A stretch of DNA of 64,000 bases from Streptomyces cucumeris (GTDB taxonomy: Bacteria; Actinomycetota; Actinomycetes; Streptomycetales; Streptomycetaceae). The notes below the pieces were generated by a model that was not told the DNA's origin, did not search any database, and saw nothing but the letters and a program-made list of their open reading frames with translations. The stretch is from positions 310,001 to 374,000 of the forward strand of contig NZ_JANCLX010000003.1 in the NCBI RefSeq assembly GCF_024295805.1, read 5' to 3'. A program made the translations under genes and the position numbers. Of the stretch, positions 26,527 through 35,137 are shown one piece after another (positions within the stretch are counted from its first letter, which is position 1; every line of letters begins with the position of its first letter).

Positions 26527-28125
26527 ATGTCCCTCAGCGCACCGACCCGTCGTGTCCACGTCCTCGCGGCTCCGGGCGACCGCCACGACGAGATCCTCAC
26601 CCCCGCCGCACTCGACTTCGTCGGCCGGCTGGCCGCGCTGTTCGGCGCGCGCCGCCAGGAGCTCCTGAGAGAACGCCGCCGCCAGGTGCTGCGCCTGGCC
26701 AGCGGCTCCCCGCTGGACTTCCCCCTGGTCACCTCCGCCGTCCGCGAGGATCCGTCCTGGCGCGTGGCACCGCCAGCCCCCGGACTGACCGACCGCCGCG
26801 TGGAGATCACCGGCCCGCCGGACCGGCGGATGGCGGTCAACGCCCTCAACTCCGGTGCCCGGGTGTGGATGGCCGACTTCGAGGACGCCACCGCGCCCAC
26901 CTGGGACAATGCCATCCGCGGCCAGCTGACCCTGCTCGATGCCATCGAGCGGCGTATCGACTTCACCAGCGCGGACGGCAAGGAGTACCGGCTCGCCGAC
27001 CGCGACCGGCTCGCCACGATCGTCGTCCGGCCGCGCGGCTGGCACCTCGACGAGGCACATCTGGAGATCGACGGCCGTCCGGTGCCCGCCGCGCTCGTCG
27101 ACTTCGGCCTGTACTTCTTCCACTGCGCCCAGCGGCAGATCGACGCCGGGCACGGACCGTACTTCTATCTGCCGAAGCTGGAGAACCGCTACGAGGCTCG
27201 GCTCTGGAACGACATCTTCCGTGCCGCGCAGGATCTGCTGGGCATCCCCCGGGGCACCGTCCGCGCCACCGTCCTCATCGAGACGATCACCGCCGCGTTC
27301 GAGATGGAGGAGATCCTCTACGAGCTGCGCGAGCACAGCTCCGGTCTCAACGCGGGCCGCTGGGACTATCTGTTCAGCCTGATCAAGACCTTCGGCCACC
27401 GCACCGACTTCCTGCTGCCGGACCGCGCGAAGGTGACGATGGCGGCACCCTTCCTGCGCGCCTACACCGAACTGCTGGTGCACACCTGCCACAAGCGGGG
27501 CGCCCACGCCATCGGCGGGATGGCCGCGCAGGTGCCGGGCAAGGACCCGGCCGCGCACGAGGCGGCGCTCGCCACGGTGCGGCTGGACAAGGAGCGCGAG
27601 GCCGAGGACGGATTCGACGGCTCCTGGGTCGCCCATCCCGGACTGGTGCCGGTGTGCCGCGAGGTGTTCGACGGGGTGCTGGGCGACCGGCCCCATCAGC
27701 TCGACCGGACGCGCGACGATGTGGAGGTGACGGCGGTGGACCTGCTGTCGGTGCGCCGGATCAGCGGACCGCCCACACCGGAGGGCGTGCGCACCAACGT
27801 CTCGGTGGCGGTGCGCTACTACGCCGCCTGGCTGCGTGGCCAGGGCGCCGTCGCCCTCGACGGCCTGATGGAGGACGCGGCCACCGCCGAGATCGCCCGG
27901 GTGCAGATCTGGCAGTGGCTGCGGCACCGGGTGATCGACCGGGCGACGGTGCTGCGCCTGCTGGACGACGAAGTGGCCGCGCTCGGCGCCGCGTATCCAT
28001 GGGCACCGTGCGATGAGGTGCGGGCTCTCTTCGAACGCACTGCGCTGTGCGGTGAGTTGCCGCTGTTCTTCACCCCGGACGCCTACGCCGCCCACCTCGT
28101 GCGCCGTGCGGAGGCACGGGCATGA
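26527..28125 (+). CDS. aceB: Malate synthase A
   Basis: 532 residues; CCAGGAG precedes the ATG. The malate synthase A blocks are visible: NALNSGARVWMADFEDATAPTWDN, RPRGWHLDEAHLEIDGRPVPAALVDFGLYFFH, and GPYFYLPKLENRYEARLWNDIF. The EHSSGLNAGRWDYLFSLIK segment corresponds to the family signature with GLNxGRWDY. The enzyme condenses glyoxylate with acetyl-CoA to malate. It overlaps the following dehydrogenase gene by 4 nt (ATGA), so the two are coupled. Confidence 0.96.
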   Translation: MSLSAPTRRVHVLAAPGDRHDEILTPAALDFVGRLAALFGARRQELLRERRRQVLRLASGSPLDFPLVTSAVREDPSWRVAPPAPGLTDRRVEITGPPDRRMAVNALNSGARVWMADFEDATAPTWDNAIRGQLTLLDAIERRIDFTSADGKEYRLADRDRLATIVVRPRGWHLDEAHLEIDGRPVPAALVDFGLYFFHCAQRQIDAGHGPYFYLPKLENRYEARLWNDIFRAAQDLLGIPRGTVRATVLIETITAAFEMEEILYELREHSSGLNAGRWDYLFSLIKTFGHRTDFLLPDRAKVTMAAPFLRAYTELLVHTCHKRGAHAIGGMAAQVPGKDPAAHEAALATVRLDKEREAEDGFDGSWVAHPGLVPVCREVFDGVLGDRPHQLDRTRDDVEVTAVDLLSVRRISGPPTPEGVRTNVSVAVRYYAAWLRGQGAVALDGLMEDAATAEIARVQIWQWLRHRVIDRATVLRLLDDEVAALGAAYPWAPCDEVRALFERTALCGELPLFFTPDAYAAHLVRRAEARA

Positions 28126-28991
28126 GCGGGGACATCCGGCGCGTGGGAGTGGTCGGCGGCGGTCAGATGGGCGCGGGTATCGCCGAGGTGTGCGCACGGG
28201 CCGGGCTGGACACGGTGGTCTGCGAGGCCGACGCCACCGCTGCCCACGCCGCCCGGGAGCGCGTCACCGCCTCGCTGGACCGGGCCGTGGAGCGGGGCAG
28301 GCTGGAGCGGACCGCGGCCCGGGACGCCCTGTCCCGCCTGGTCTTCACCGGCAGTCTGGAGGACCTCTCCGACCGGCAGCTCGTCATCGAGGCGGTGATC
28401 GAGAACGCCGGTGCCAAAGCCGAGGTGTTCACCGCGCTCGACAAGATCGTCGAGGATCCGGCGGCCGTGCTGGCCACCAACACCTCCTCGATCCCCGTGA
28501 TGCGCCTGGGCATGGCCACCAGCCGCGCCGACCGGGTCGTCGGACTGCACTTCTTCAACCCGGTCCCGGTGCTGCCCCTGGTGGAGGTGGTGACCTCGCT
28601 GCACACCGCCCCGGCGACGGTCACCGCCGTCGAGGAGTTCGCGGCCCGCACCCTCGGCAAGACGGTCATCCACTCCCGGGACCGCGCCGGCTTCGTCGTC
28701 AACGCCCTGCTGATTCCCTATCTGCTCTCGGCCGTCCGGATGGCGGAGTCCGGCTTCGCCACCGCCGCCGACATCGACGCGGGCATGGAGCTGGGCTGCG
28801 CCCACCCCATGGGCCCGCTCAAGCTGGCGGACCTGATCGGGCTCGACACGCTCGCCTCGATCGCCGGCTCGCTCTACGACGAGTTCAAGGAACCCCTCTA
28901 CGCGCCGCCCCCGCTGCTCCAGCGGATGGTGGAGGCGCGGCTGCTGGGCCGCAAGACCGGCCGCGGGTTCCATGGGTACGGCCAGGGGTGA
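28122..28991 (+). CDS. 3-hydroxybutyryl-CoA dehydrogenase
   Basis: 289 residues. The NAD-binding loop VVGGGQMGAGIAEVCARAG opens the protein; IEAVIENAGAKAEVF and LATNTSSIPV follow. HFFNPVPVLPLVEVV provides the catalytic His, and the C-terminal helical domain contains DIDAGMELGCAHPMGPLKLADLIGLDT. It interconverts acetoacetyl-CoA and 3-hydroxybutyryl-CoA. Translational coupling to aceB links C4 acyl-CoA breakdown with the glyoxylate bypass for growth on acetate, butyrate or fatty acids. The ethylmalonyl-CoA route is an alternative context. Confidence 0.93.
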   Translation: MSGDIRRVGVVGGGQMGAGIAEVCARAGLDTVVCEADATAAHAARERVTASLDRAVERGRLERTAARDALSRLVFTGSLEDLSDRQLVIEAVIENAGAKAEVFTALDKIVEDPAAVLATNTSSIPVMRLGMATSRADRVVGLHFFNPVPVLPLVEVVTSLHTAPATVTAVEEFAARTLGKTVIHSRDRAGFVVNALLIPYLLSAVRMAESGFATAADIDAGMELGCAHPMGPLKLADLIGLDTLASIAGSLYDEFKEPLYAPPPLLQRMVEARLLGRKTGRGFHGYGQG

Positions 28992-29031
28992 GCGACCCGG
29001 CGGACCGGGTTGAGGGGCCCGGCCGCCGGGT

Positions 29032-29059
29032 GCGGGGGCCCGGCCCGCCGGGCCCCCGC
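29032..29059. terminator. Terminator after the ace operon
   Basis: GCGGGGGCCCGGC (29032-29044) is complementary to 29047-29059, giving a 13-bp GC-only stem 40 nt after the stop of the dehydrogenase gene. Confidence 0.85.
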
Positions 29060-29137
29060 GTACCGATGGGGTGTCCCACTTCACCCTCCGCATGCTGGAC
29101 GGATCCCACCACATCGGCGGGCGGCCCCTTAGGGTGG

Positions 29138-29345
29138 CCGGTGCAGCTGGTTCGCCCCGTCCGCCAGACGGGAGGCGTCGCAAGAGGGAACCCGGTGGGA
29201 ATCCGGGACTGCCCCGCAGCGGTGAGCGGGAACGACCGCCGTCATACGCACTGGGCCCGAGAAGGGCCTGGGAAGCGACGGCCAGTAGGTGTCCTCCCCT
29301 TGAGGACGTGCCCGTGAGTCCGAAGACCTGCCAACTGCCCGGGTG
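29138..29345 (+). promoter_or_regulatory. Adenosylcobalamin riboswitch upstream of metE
   Basis: The conserved cobalamin-riboswitch core is readable: AAGAGGGAACCCGG near 29182-29195, then GTGGGAATCCGGGACTGCC, CCGCAGCGGTGA, the CCAGTAGGTGTCC arm, and the B12 box GAGTCCGAAGACCTGCC at 29316-29332. It lies about 170 bases before the metE start. When B12 is plentiful it should switch off the B12-independent methionine synthase. How it acts (transcription stop or masking of the start) is not obvious; no clear terminator was seen just before metE. Confidence 0.93.
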
Positions 29346-29514
29346 CGTACGACGCGTACCCGGACATCCCGGTGACCTCGAGGGCGGGTCGGCGTACATA
29401 CCAGGTGGACGATCGCGCCGTACCACGCGAGGTCGGCCGGCCCGGTACGTCACCCCTTCGCGCTCTCGTCCCGTCCCCGGGATCTCAGGGATCCATCTCG
29501 CGAAGGAGATCTCC

Positions 29515-31833
29515 GTGACCACCGAGTCCGCAGCCGCGGCAGCACGGGCCACCGTGTACGGCTACCCCCGTCAGGGCCGGAGCCGGGAACTGAAGAAGGC
29601 GATCGAGGGCTACTGGAAGGGCCGGATCACCGCCGACGCCCTCCGTGACACCGCCGCTCAACTGCGCCGGACGAACTGGCGGCAGCTCGCCGGAGCGGGT
29701 GTCCACGAGGTGCCCACCGGTGACTTCTCGTACTACGACCATGTCCTGGACACCACCGTCATGGTGGGCGCGATCCCCGACCGCCACCGGGACGCCGTCG
29801 CGGCCGATCCGCTCGACGGCTACTTCGCGATGGCGCGCGGCACCCAGGACGTGGCCCCGCTGGAGATGACCAAGTGGTTCGACACCAACTACCACTATCT
29901 GGTCCCCGAGCTGGGGCCGGACACGGTCTTCACGGCCGACTCCGCCAAGCAGGTCGCCGAGCTGACGGAGGCGCTGGCCCAGGGGCTGACGGCCCGTCCG
30001 GTCCTGGTCGGCCCCGTCACCTATCTGCTGCTGGCCAAGCCCGCGCCCGGGGTGGCCGCGGACTTCGACCCGCTCACCCTCCTGGACCGGCTGCTGCCGG
30101 TGTACGCCGAGGTCCTGGCCGATCTGCGGGCCGCGGGGGCGCAGTGGGCGCAGCTCGACGAACCCGCGCTCGTCCAGGACCGCACCCCGGCCGAACTCAA
30201 CGCCGCGGCCCGCGCCTACCGCGACCTCGGCGCCCTTCCCGACCGGCCCAAGCTGCTCATCGCCTCCTACTTCGACCGTCTTGGCGAGGCCCTGCCCGTC
30301 CTGGCCAAGGCCCCGGTGGAGGGTCTGGCCCTGGACTTCACCGAGGCCGCCGCCGCCAACCTCGAGGATCTCGCGGCTGTCGGCGGTCTGCCCGGCAAGC
30401 GCCTGGTCGCCGGGGTGGTCAACGGCCGCAACATCTGGGTGAACGACCTCTCGGCCTCACTCTCGACGCTGGGCACCCTGCTGGGGCTGGCGGGCCAGGT
30501 CGATGTGTCCGCGTCCTGCTCGCTGCTGCACGTCCCGCTGGACGCCGCCATGGAGCGCGATATCGCGCCGCAGATCCTGCGCTGGCTCGCCTTCGCACGG
30601 CAGAAGACACAGGAGATCGTCACCCTCGCCAAGGGCCTCGCCCGGGGAACCGACACGATCGCCGCCGAACTCTCCGCGAACCGCGCCGATCTGGCCTCCC
30701 GAGCCGGTTCGCCGATCACCCATGACCCCGCCGTCCGGGCGCGCGCTGCCGCCACCACCGGGGCCGACGCCCGCCGGTCCCAGCCGTACGCCGAGCGGTC
30801 CGCCGCCCAGCGCGACCGTCTGGGCCTGCCGCTGCTGCCCACCACGACCATCGGCTCGTTCCCGCAGACCGATGAGCTGCGCACCGCGCGGGCCGACCTC
30901 CGCGCGGGCCGGATCGACACCGCCGGGTACGAGGAGCGGATCGCGGCCGAGATCCAGGCGGTGATCTCCTTCCAGGAGAAGGCCGGACTGGACGTCCTGG
31001 TGCACGGCGAGGCCGAGCGCAACGACATGGTGCAGTACTTCGCCGAGCGGCTCACCGGCTACCTCGCCACCCAGCACGGCTGGGTCCAGTCCTACGGGAC
31101 CCGCTACGTCCGCCCACCGCTGCTGACCGGGGACATCTCCCGCCCCGAACCGATGACGGTGCGCTGGACGGCCTACGCCCAGTCCCTCACCGACCGCCCG
31201 GTCAAGGGCATGCTCACCGGACCGGTGACCATGCTGGCGTGGTCCTTCGTCCGCGACGACCAACCGGTCGCGGAGACCGCCCGCCAGGTGGCACTCGCCC
31301 TGCGGGACGAGGTGAACGATCTGGAGGCCGCCGGATCCTCCGTCATCCAGGTCGATGAACCCGCGCTGCGCGAGACGCTGCCGCTGCGCGCCGCCCACCG
31401 CCCGGGCTATCTGGCCTGGGCCACCGAGGCGTTCCGGCTCACCACCTCCGGGGCGCGTCCGGACACCCAGATCCACACCCATATGTGCTACGCCGAGTTC
31501 GGCGACATCGTCCAGGCGATCGACGACCTCGACGCCGATGTCATCAGCCTGGAGGCGGCCCGCTCCCATATGCAGGTCGCCCGCGAACTGGCCGCCCACG
31601 GCTATCCGCGTGAGGCCGGCCCCGGTGTGTACGACATCCACTCTCCGCGCGTACCGAGCGCGGAGGAAGCGGCCGGACTCCTGCGGACCGGTCTGCGGGC
31701 CATCCCGGCCGAGCGGCTGTGGGTCAACCCCGACTGCGGTCTGAAGACCCGCGGCTGGCCGGAGACGCGCGACTCCCTGGAGAACCTGGTCACCGCGGCC
31801 CGCACGGTCCGCGGTGAGCTGTCCGCCTCCTGA
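29515..31833 (+). CDS. metE: Cobalamin-independent methionine synthase
   Basis: 772 residues from GTG 29515, with AAGGAG 6 nt upstream. Two barrels are apparent. The N-terminal half starts YGYPRQGRSRELKKAIEGYWKG. The C-terminal catalytic half begins near LPTTTIGSFPQTDELR. Zinc ligands include H656 and C658 in HTHMCYAEF and C741 in NPDCGLKTR. The enzyme transfers a methyl group from 5-methyl-tetrahydropteroyl-polyglutamate to homocysteine. The upstream B12 riboswitch makes expression depend on cobalamin shortage, which fits a genome that also carries cobF. Confidence 0.96.
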   Translation: MTTESAAAAARATVYGYPRQGRSRELKKAIEGYWKGRITADALRDTAAQLRRTNWRQLAGAGVHEVPTGDFSYYDHVLDTTVMVGAIPDRHRDAVAADPLDGYFAMARGTQDVAPLEMTKWFDTNYHYLVPELGPDTVFTADSAKQVAELTEALAQGLTARPVLVGPVTYLLLAKPAPGVAADFDPLTLLDRLLPVYAEVLADLRAAGAQWAQLDEPALVQDRTPAELNAAARAYRDLGALPDRPKLLIASYFDRLGEALPVLAKAPVEGLALDFTEAAAANLEDLAAVGGLPGKRLVAGVVNGRNIWVNDLSASLSTLGTLLGLAGQVDVSASCSLLHVPLDAAMERDIAPQILRWLAFARQKTQEIVTLAKGLARGTDTIAAELSANRADLASRAGSPITHDPAVRARAAATTGADARRSQPYAERSAAQRDRLGLPLLPTTTIGSFPQTDELRTARADLRAGRIDTAGYEERIAAEIQAVISFQEKAGLDVLVHGEAERNDMVQYFAERLTGYLATQHGWVQSYGTRYVRPPLLTGDISRPEPMTVRWTAYAQSLTDRPVKGMLTGPVTMLAWSFVRDDQPVAETARQVALALRDEVNDLEAAGSSVIQVDEPALRETLPLRAAHRPGYLAWATEAFRLTTSGARPDTQIHTHMCYAEFGDIVQAIDDLDADVISLEAARSHMQVARELAAHGYPREAGPGVYDIHSPRVPSAEEAAGLLRTGLRAIPAERLWVNPDCGLKTRGWPETRDSLENLVTAARTVRGELSAS

Positions 31834-31848
31834 CGGCAACCGACGGCC

Positions 31849-31882
31849 GGGGCCGGGACGCCCGACCGGGTGTCCCGGCCCC
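31849..31882. terminator. Terminator after metE
   Basis: GGGGCCGGGAC (31849-31859) pairs perfectly with 31872-31882 across a 12-nt loop, 16 nt past the metE stop and facing a convergent gene. Confidence 0.8.
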
Positions 31883-31920
31883 GCGCCATGTCCGCGCCCG
31901 CGCACCGCCGTCGGAAACGC

Positions 31921-32592
31921 TCAGGCCGCGCCCCTGACCGGTTCCCTCACCGCGCCGGTGGTCCGGGCCACCATCAGCCGGCGGTGGACCACAGGGCCGA
32001 GGAGGGCTGTGGTGACCGCGATGGCGGCCGCGGCGACGTAGGTGGCGTTGTCCATGGAGGCGCCCAGGAGCAGTTGGACCAGGAGCGCACCGATGACCAG
32101 GGTCAGCTTGGCGAGCATCAGGCGCGGTGCGGAGAGGGCGGGGCGGGCCGAGGGATGGACGGCGCGGGCCCGGGTGCGGTGGGCCCGGCGGATCTGTGCG
32201 GGGATGCTGAGGAGGAGCAGCAGCAGACCGGCGGCGGGCATGACCGGTGACCGGCTGGTGTCCGGGTCCAGCAGGTGGCCGAGGAGATTGCTGGCGCCGA
32301 AGGCGGCCGTGATGATGACGACCCTGGCGGTGATCAGCTGGGCGATGACCGGTGCGGGGCGGGTCGCCTCGTAGAGCTTGTGGGTGAGGTGGCGGTCGGC
32401 CCGCAGGAACACGGGCGGGAGGATCAGCAGGATGGCGAGGGTACGCAGCGCATGCTCCCATGCCGGTGCGTTGCCCTCGCCGACCCAGGTGAACGCCATG
32501 AAGATGCCGATGCCCGCGTAGCGCACACGCAGTCTGCGGGCGCCGGGGGCCGCTGTGTCACGGGGGTGGCCGGTCTCGCGGTGAGCGTTCAT
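31921..32592 (-). CDS. Multi-pass membrane protein of unknown function
   Basis: 223 residues from ATG 32592, with GGAGG upstream; a start 13 codons earlier is possible. I do not recognise a named family. Hydrophobic segments include YAGIGIFMAFTWV, TLAILLILPPVFL, ARVVIITAAFGASNLLG, AAGLLLLLLSIPA, LTLVIGALLVQLLLG and VAAAAIAVTTALLG, so about six membrane spans with a basic central loop (RRAHRTRARAVH). It lies 96 nt downstream of the TetR gene on the same strand and may be controlled with it. Confidence 0.65.
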   Translation of the reverse strand: MNAHRETGHPRDTAAPGARRLRVRYAGIGIFMAFTWVGEGNAPAWEHALRTLAILLILPPVFLRADRHLTHKLYEATRPAPVIAQLITARVVIITAAFGASNLLGHLLDPDTSRSPVMPAAGLLLLLLSIPAQIRRAHRTRARAVHPSARPALSAPRLMLAKLTLVIGALLVQLLLGASMDNATYVAAAAIAVTTALLGPVVHRRLMVARTTGAVREPVRGAA

Positions 32593-32688
32593 GAAAAGTG
32601 TTTCCTCCGGGGGCAGCAGGTGGGCGTTCACCGGACGGTGCGGGGCACCGGGTCGGTGTGACGGTGCCCCGCGGATGGCGCGCCGGGC

Positions 32689-33351
32689 TCAGCCGGCCTC
32701 GGTGGCGCCGGGCGCCGTACCGCCGGTGATGCCCGCGAACAGCCACTTCAGGGCGTCGCTGAAGAGGTCTTCGGGCACGCTGCCGGGGTCGATGCGCCGC
32801 TGGCGCACAAGGCCGTCGAACAGGGCCGCCACCACGGTGGCCACGGCTTCGGCGGGGACGGTGGCCGGGGCGCCGTGCTGGGCCAGGGAAGTGCTGATCA
32901 CCTGTTCCAGCGCCTGCCGGGGGCCGCGCAGATTGGCCGCCATGGTGTCCAGGACATGGGGGTTGCGGACTGCGTAGAGCCAGAACTCGGCCTGCAGCGG
33001 GGCGAAGTCGATGTCCTTGTCGGCGACGTCGATCAGGAGCCGTCCGACGTCGGCGGCGGCTTCGCCGGTACCCGCTGGATGACGCTCCAGCGCCTGGGCC
33101 GCTTCGGCGATGCGGTCGGTCTGGCGGTGGGAGAGCAGTTCGAGGAAGAGCGCCTCCTTGCTGCCGAAGTTGGAGTACAGCGCGCCGATGGAGAACCCCG
33201 CCGCCTCGGCGATCTCCTCCACGGAGGCGCCGGTGAAGCCCTTGCGCGCGAAGACCCGCGCCGCCGCCTCCAGCAGGAGCTCCCGGGTGCGGGCCTTGGC
33301 CTCCGCCCGGCTCAGCCGCCGCCGGACAGGTTCATCACTCTCAGTGTTCAC
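32689..33351 (-). CDS. TetR-family transcriptional regulator
   Basis: 220 residues. The helix-turn-helix (about 18-65) reads RTRELLLEAAARVFARKGFTGASVEEIAEAAGFSIGALYSNFGSKEALFLELL; the rest is a helical ligand domain. The GTG start at 33351 lacks an obvious ribosome-binding site and sits within the first base of an inverted repeat, so the message may be leaderless or nearly so. It is divergent from the ferredoxin/P450 genes and probably represses them. Confidence 0.92.
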   Translation of the reverse strand: MNTESDEPVRRRLSRAEAKARTRELLLEAAARVFARKGFTGASVEEIAEAAGFSIGALYSNFGSKEALFLELLSHRQTDRIAEAAQALERHPAGTGEAAADVGRLLIDVADKDIDFAPLQAEFWLYAVRNPHVLDTMAANLRGPRQALEQVISTSLAQHGAPATVPAEAVATVVAALFDGLVRQRRIDPGSVPEDLFSDALKWLFAGITGGTAPGATEAG

Positions 33352-33427
33352 ATTGACGATGCTATTCGCATAGGGAGCGCTATGTCAATGCTCGGATAGC
33401 GTGTACAGTTAGAATAGTGATGACTAT
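33351..33427. promoter_or_regulatory. TetR/P450 divergent operator region
   Basis: CATTGAC (33351-33357) and GTCAATG (33384-33390) form an inverted repeat, and ATAGT-N4-ACTAT lies at 33414-33427. The stretch is unusually AT-rich for this genome and contains TAGAAT (33410-33415), a possible -10 box for the ferredoxin operon. These are likely TetR binding sites. Confidence 0.5.
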
Positions 33428-33493
33428 CTGAATGCCCACCGCTATCACCGAGACCGCCGCTGACCAGCCGCGATCCGGAGGAAGGGAAGAGAG

Positions 33494-33760
33494 ATGATCA
33501 CGAAACCGGGACCACAGCCCCCATCGCACCCCCTGCGGCTCGTGGTGGACCTGAACCGCTGCCAGAGCTACGGACAGTGCGTCTACGCCGCCCCGACCGT
33601 CTTCCGGTTCCACGCAGAGGAATCGCTGGAGTACGACTACGCACCCGAGGGCGGGGTCCGCCGCGAGGTCGAGCGGGCCGCCGCCGCCTGCCCGGTCCAG
33701 GCGATCACCCTCGGCGGCGCCACCGAACCCGCGCCCGGTGCGCACGGAGACCACCGGTGA
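33494..33760 (+). CDS. [3Fe-4S]-type ferredoxin for a cytochrome P450
   Basis: 88 residues; AGGAAGGGAAGAGAG precedes the ATG. The cluster motif is CQSYGQC with a further CP (AACPVQAI), so Tyr replaces the second cysteine of the CxxCxxC pattern, as in P450-linked ferredoxins that usually bind a 3Fe-4S centre. It should carry electrons from the adjacent reductase to the P450. Its stop overlaps the reductase start (GTGA). Confidence 0.92.
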   Translation: MITKPGPQPPSHPLRLVVDLNRCQSYGQCVYAAPTVFRFHAEESLEYDYAPEGGVRREVERAAAACPVQAITLGGATEPAPGAHGDHR

Positions 33761-35124
33761 CCGCGCCGGGCGCGGCAGGGCCGCGCACCGGCCGGATCGT
33801 CGTGGTCGGCGCCTCACTGGCCGGACTGCGCGCGGCCGAAGCCCTGCGCGACGAAGGGTTCACCGGAGAACTCACCATGATCGGGGACGAGCCCCACGCA
33901 CCGTATGACCGGCCGCCCCTGTCCAAGGCGGTGCTCTCCGGACGGCTCGACTGCGATCACATCGAGCTGCCCCGGGTCCGCGACATCGACGCCCGCTGGC
34001 TGCTGGGCACCCCCGCCACCGGACTGGACGTCCCGGGCCACCGGGTGGCACTGGCCGACGGCCGGTCGATGGCCTACGACCGGTTGCTGATCGCCACCGG
34101 CACCCGGGCGCGCACCTGGCCCGCCCGGGCCGGAGGCGGCCTGGACGGCGTTCATGTGCTGCGCACCCGTGAGGACGCCGAACGGCTGCGCGGCGCGCTG
34201 CTGAACGGCCCCTCCCGGGTGCTGGTCATCGGCGCGGGGTTCACCGGCGGCGAAGTCGCCTCCTCCTGCGCCGAGTCCGGGCTCGCGGTGACGGTGACCC
34301 AGCGCGGCGCCGCACCACTGGCCGGTGCGCTGGGCGGGACGGTCGGCCGGGCCGCCGCGGACTGGTACCACGCGGCCGGGGTGGACCTGCGGCTGAACAC
34401 CACGGTCCGGGCCCTGGAAGGCGATCCGTCCGGCCGGCTGCGCCGGGCCGTGCTCTCCGACGGCACGGTACTGGACACCGAGGTGGCCGTGGTCGCCACC
34501 GGAGCCCTGGCCAACACCGAGTGGCTGTCCGGATCCGGGCTCGCCGCCGACCACCGCGGAGTGGTGACCGACGACCGCTGCCGGGCCATGACCACCGACG
34601 GAAACCCCGCCGAGGACATCTTCGCCACCGGTGACATCGCCCGCCGGCCGCACCCCCTCCACCCCGGCCGACTGCTGCGGCTGAACCACTGGGACGGTGC
34701 CGTCGCCCAGGCCCGCACCGCCGCCCACCACATCGTCCACGGCCCCGGAGCCCAGCACCTCCGCCAACCGCTGCCCGCCTTCTGGTCCCAGCAGTTCGGC
34801 CACTACCTCAAATCCATCGGCGTACCGGCCCTCGCCGACCAGGTCGCCATCACCCAAGGCTCACTCCACCAGCGGCGGTTCGTCGCCGCCTACGGCCTCG
34901 AGGGCCGGCTGATCGGCGCCGTGGCGGTCGACTCACCCCGTGTGCTGGACGGCTACGCCGCGCTCATCGAAGCCCGTGCGCCGTTCCCACCCGCACTGGG
35001 CGCCACCGACGGCCCGGCCCACCCCGACATCATCGACGCCGCATTCCCCGGCCGCGACACCGGCGGCACCCGGGACCACCCCGGCCACACCCCCTCAGCC
35101 ATCGCGCCCGCCCCGAACCGGTGA
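33757..35124 (+). CDS. FAD-dependent ferredoxin reductase
   Basis: 455 residues from GTG 33757, coupled to the ferredoxin. The FAD-binding loop is VVVGASLAGLRAAEAL, and the NAD(P)-binding loop is VLVIGAGFTGGEVASSCAESG. A second FAD motif is DIFATGDIARRPHPL, and RLNHWDGAVAQARTAAHHI follows it, as in rubredoxin/putidaredoxin-reductase-like enzymes. It should pass electrons from NAD(P)H to the ferredoxin. The tail (about 430-455) is proline- and alanine-rich. Confidence 0.92.
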   Translation: MTAPGAAGPRTGRIVVVGASLAGLRAAEALRDEGFTGELTMIGDEPHAPYDRPPLSKAVLSGRLDCDHIELPRVRDIDARWLLGTPATGLDVPGHRVALADGRSMAYDRLLIATGTRARTWPARAGGGLDGVHVLRTREDAERLRGALLNGPSRVLVIGAGFTGGEVASSCAESGLAVTVTQRGAAPLAGALGGTVGRAAADWYHAAGVDLRLNTTVRALEGDPSGRLRRAVLSDGTVLDTEVAVVATGALANTEWLSGSGLAADHRGVVTDDRCRAMTTDGNPAEDIFATGDIARRPHPLHPGRLLRLNHWDGAVAQARTAAHHIVHGPGAQHLRQPLPAFWSQQFGHYLKSIGVPALADQVAITQGSLHQRRFVAAYGLEGRLIGAVAVDSPRVLDGYAALIEARAPFPPALGATDGPAHPDIIDAAFPGRDTGGTRDHPGHTPSAIAPAPNR

Positions 35125-35137
35125 ACGGAGAGCTCCC

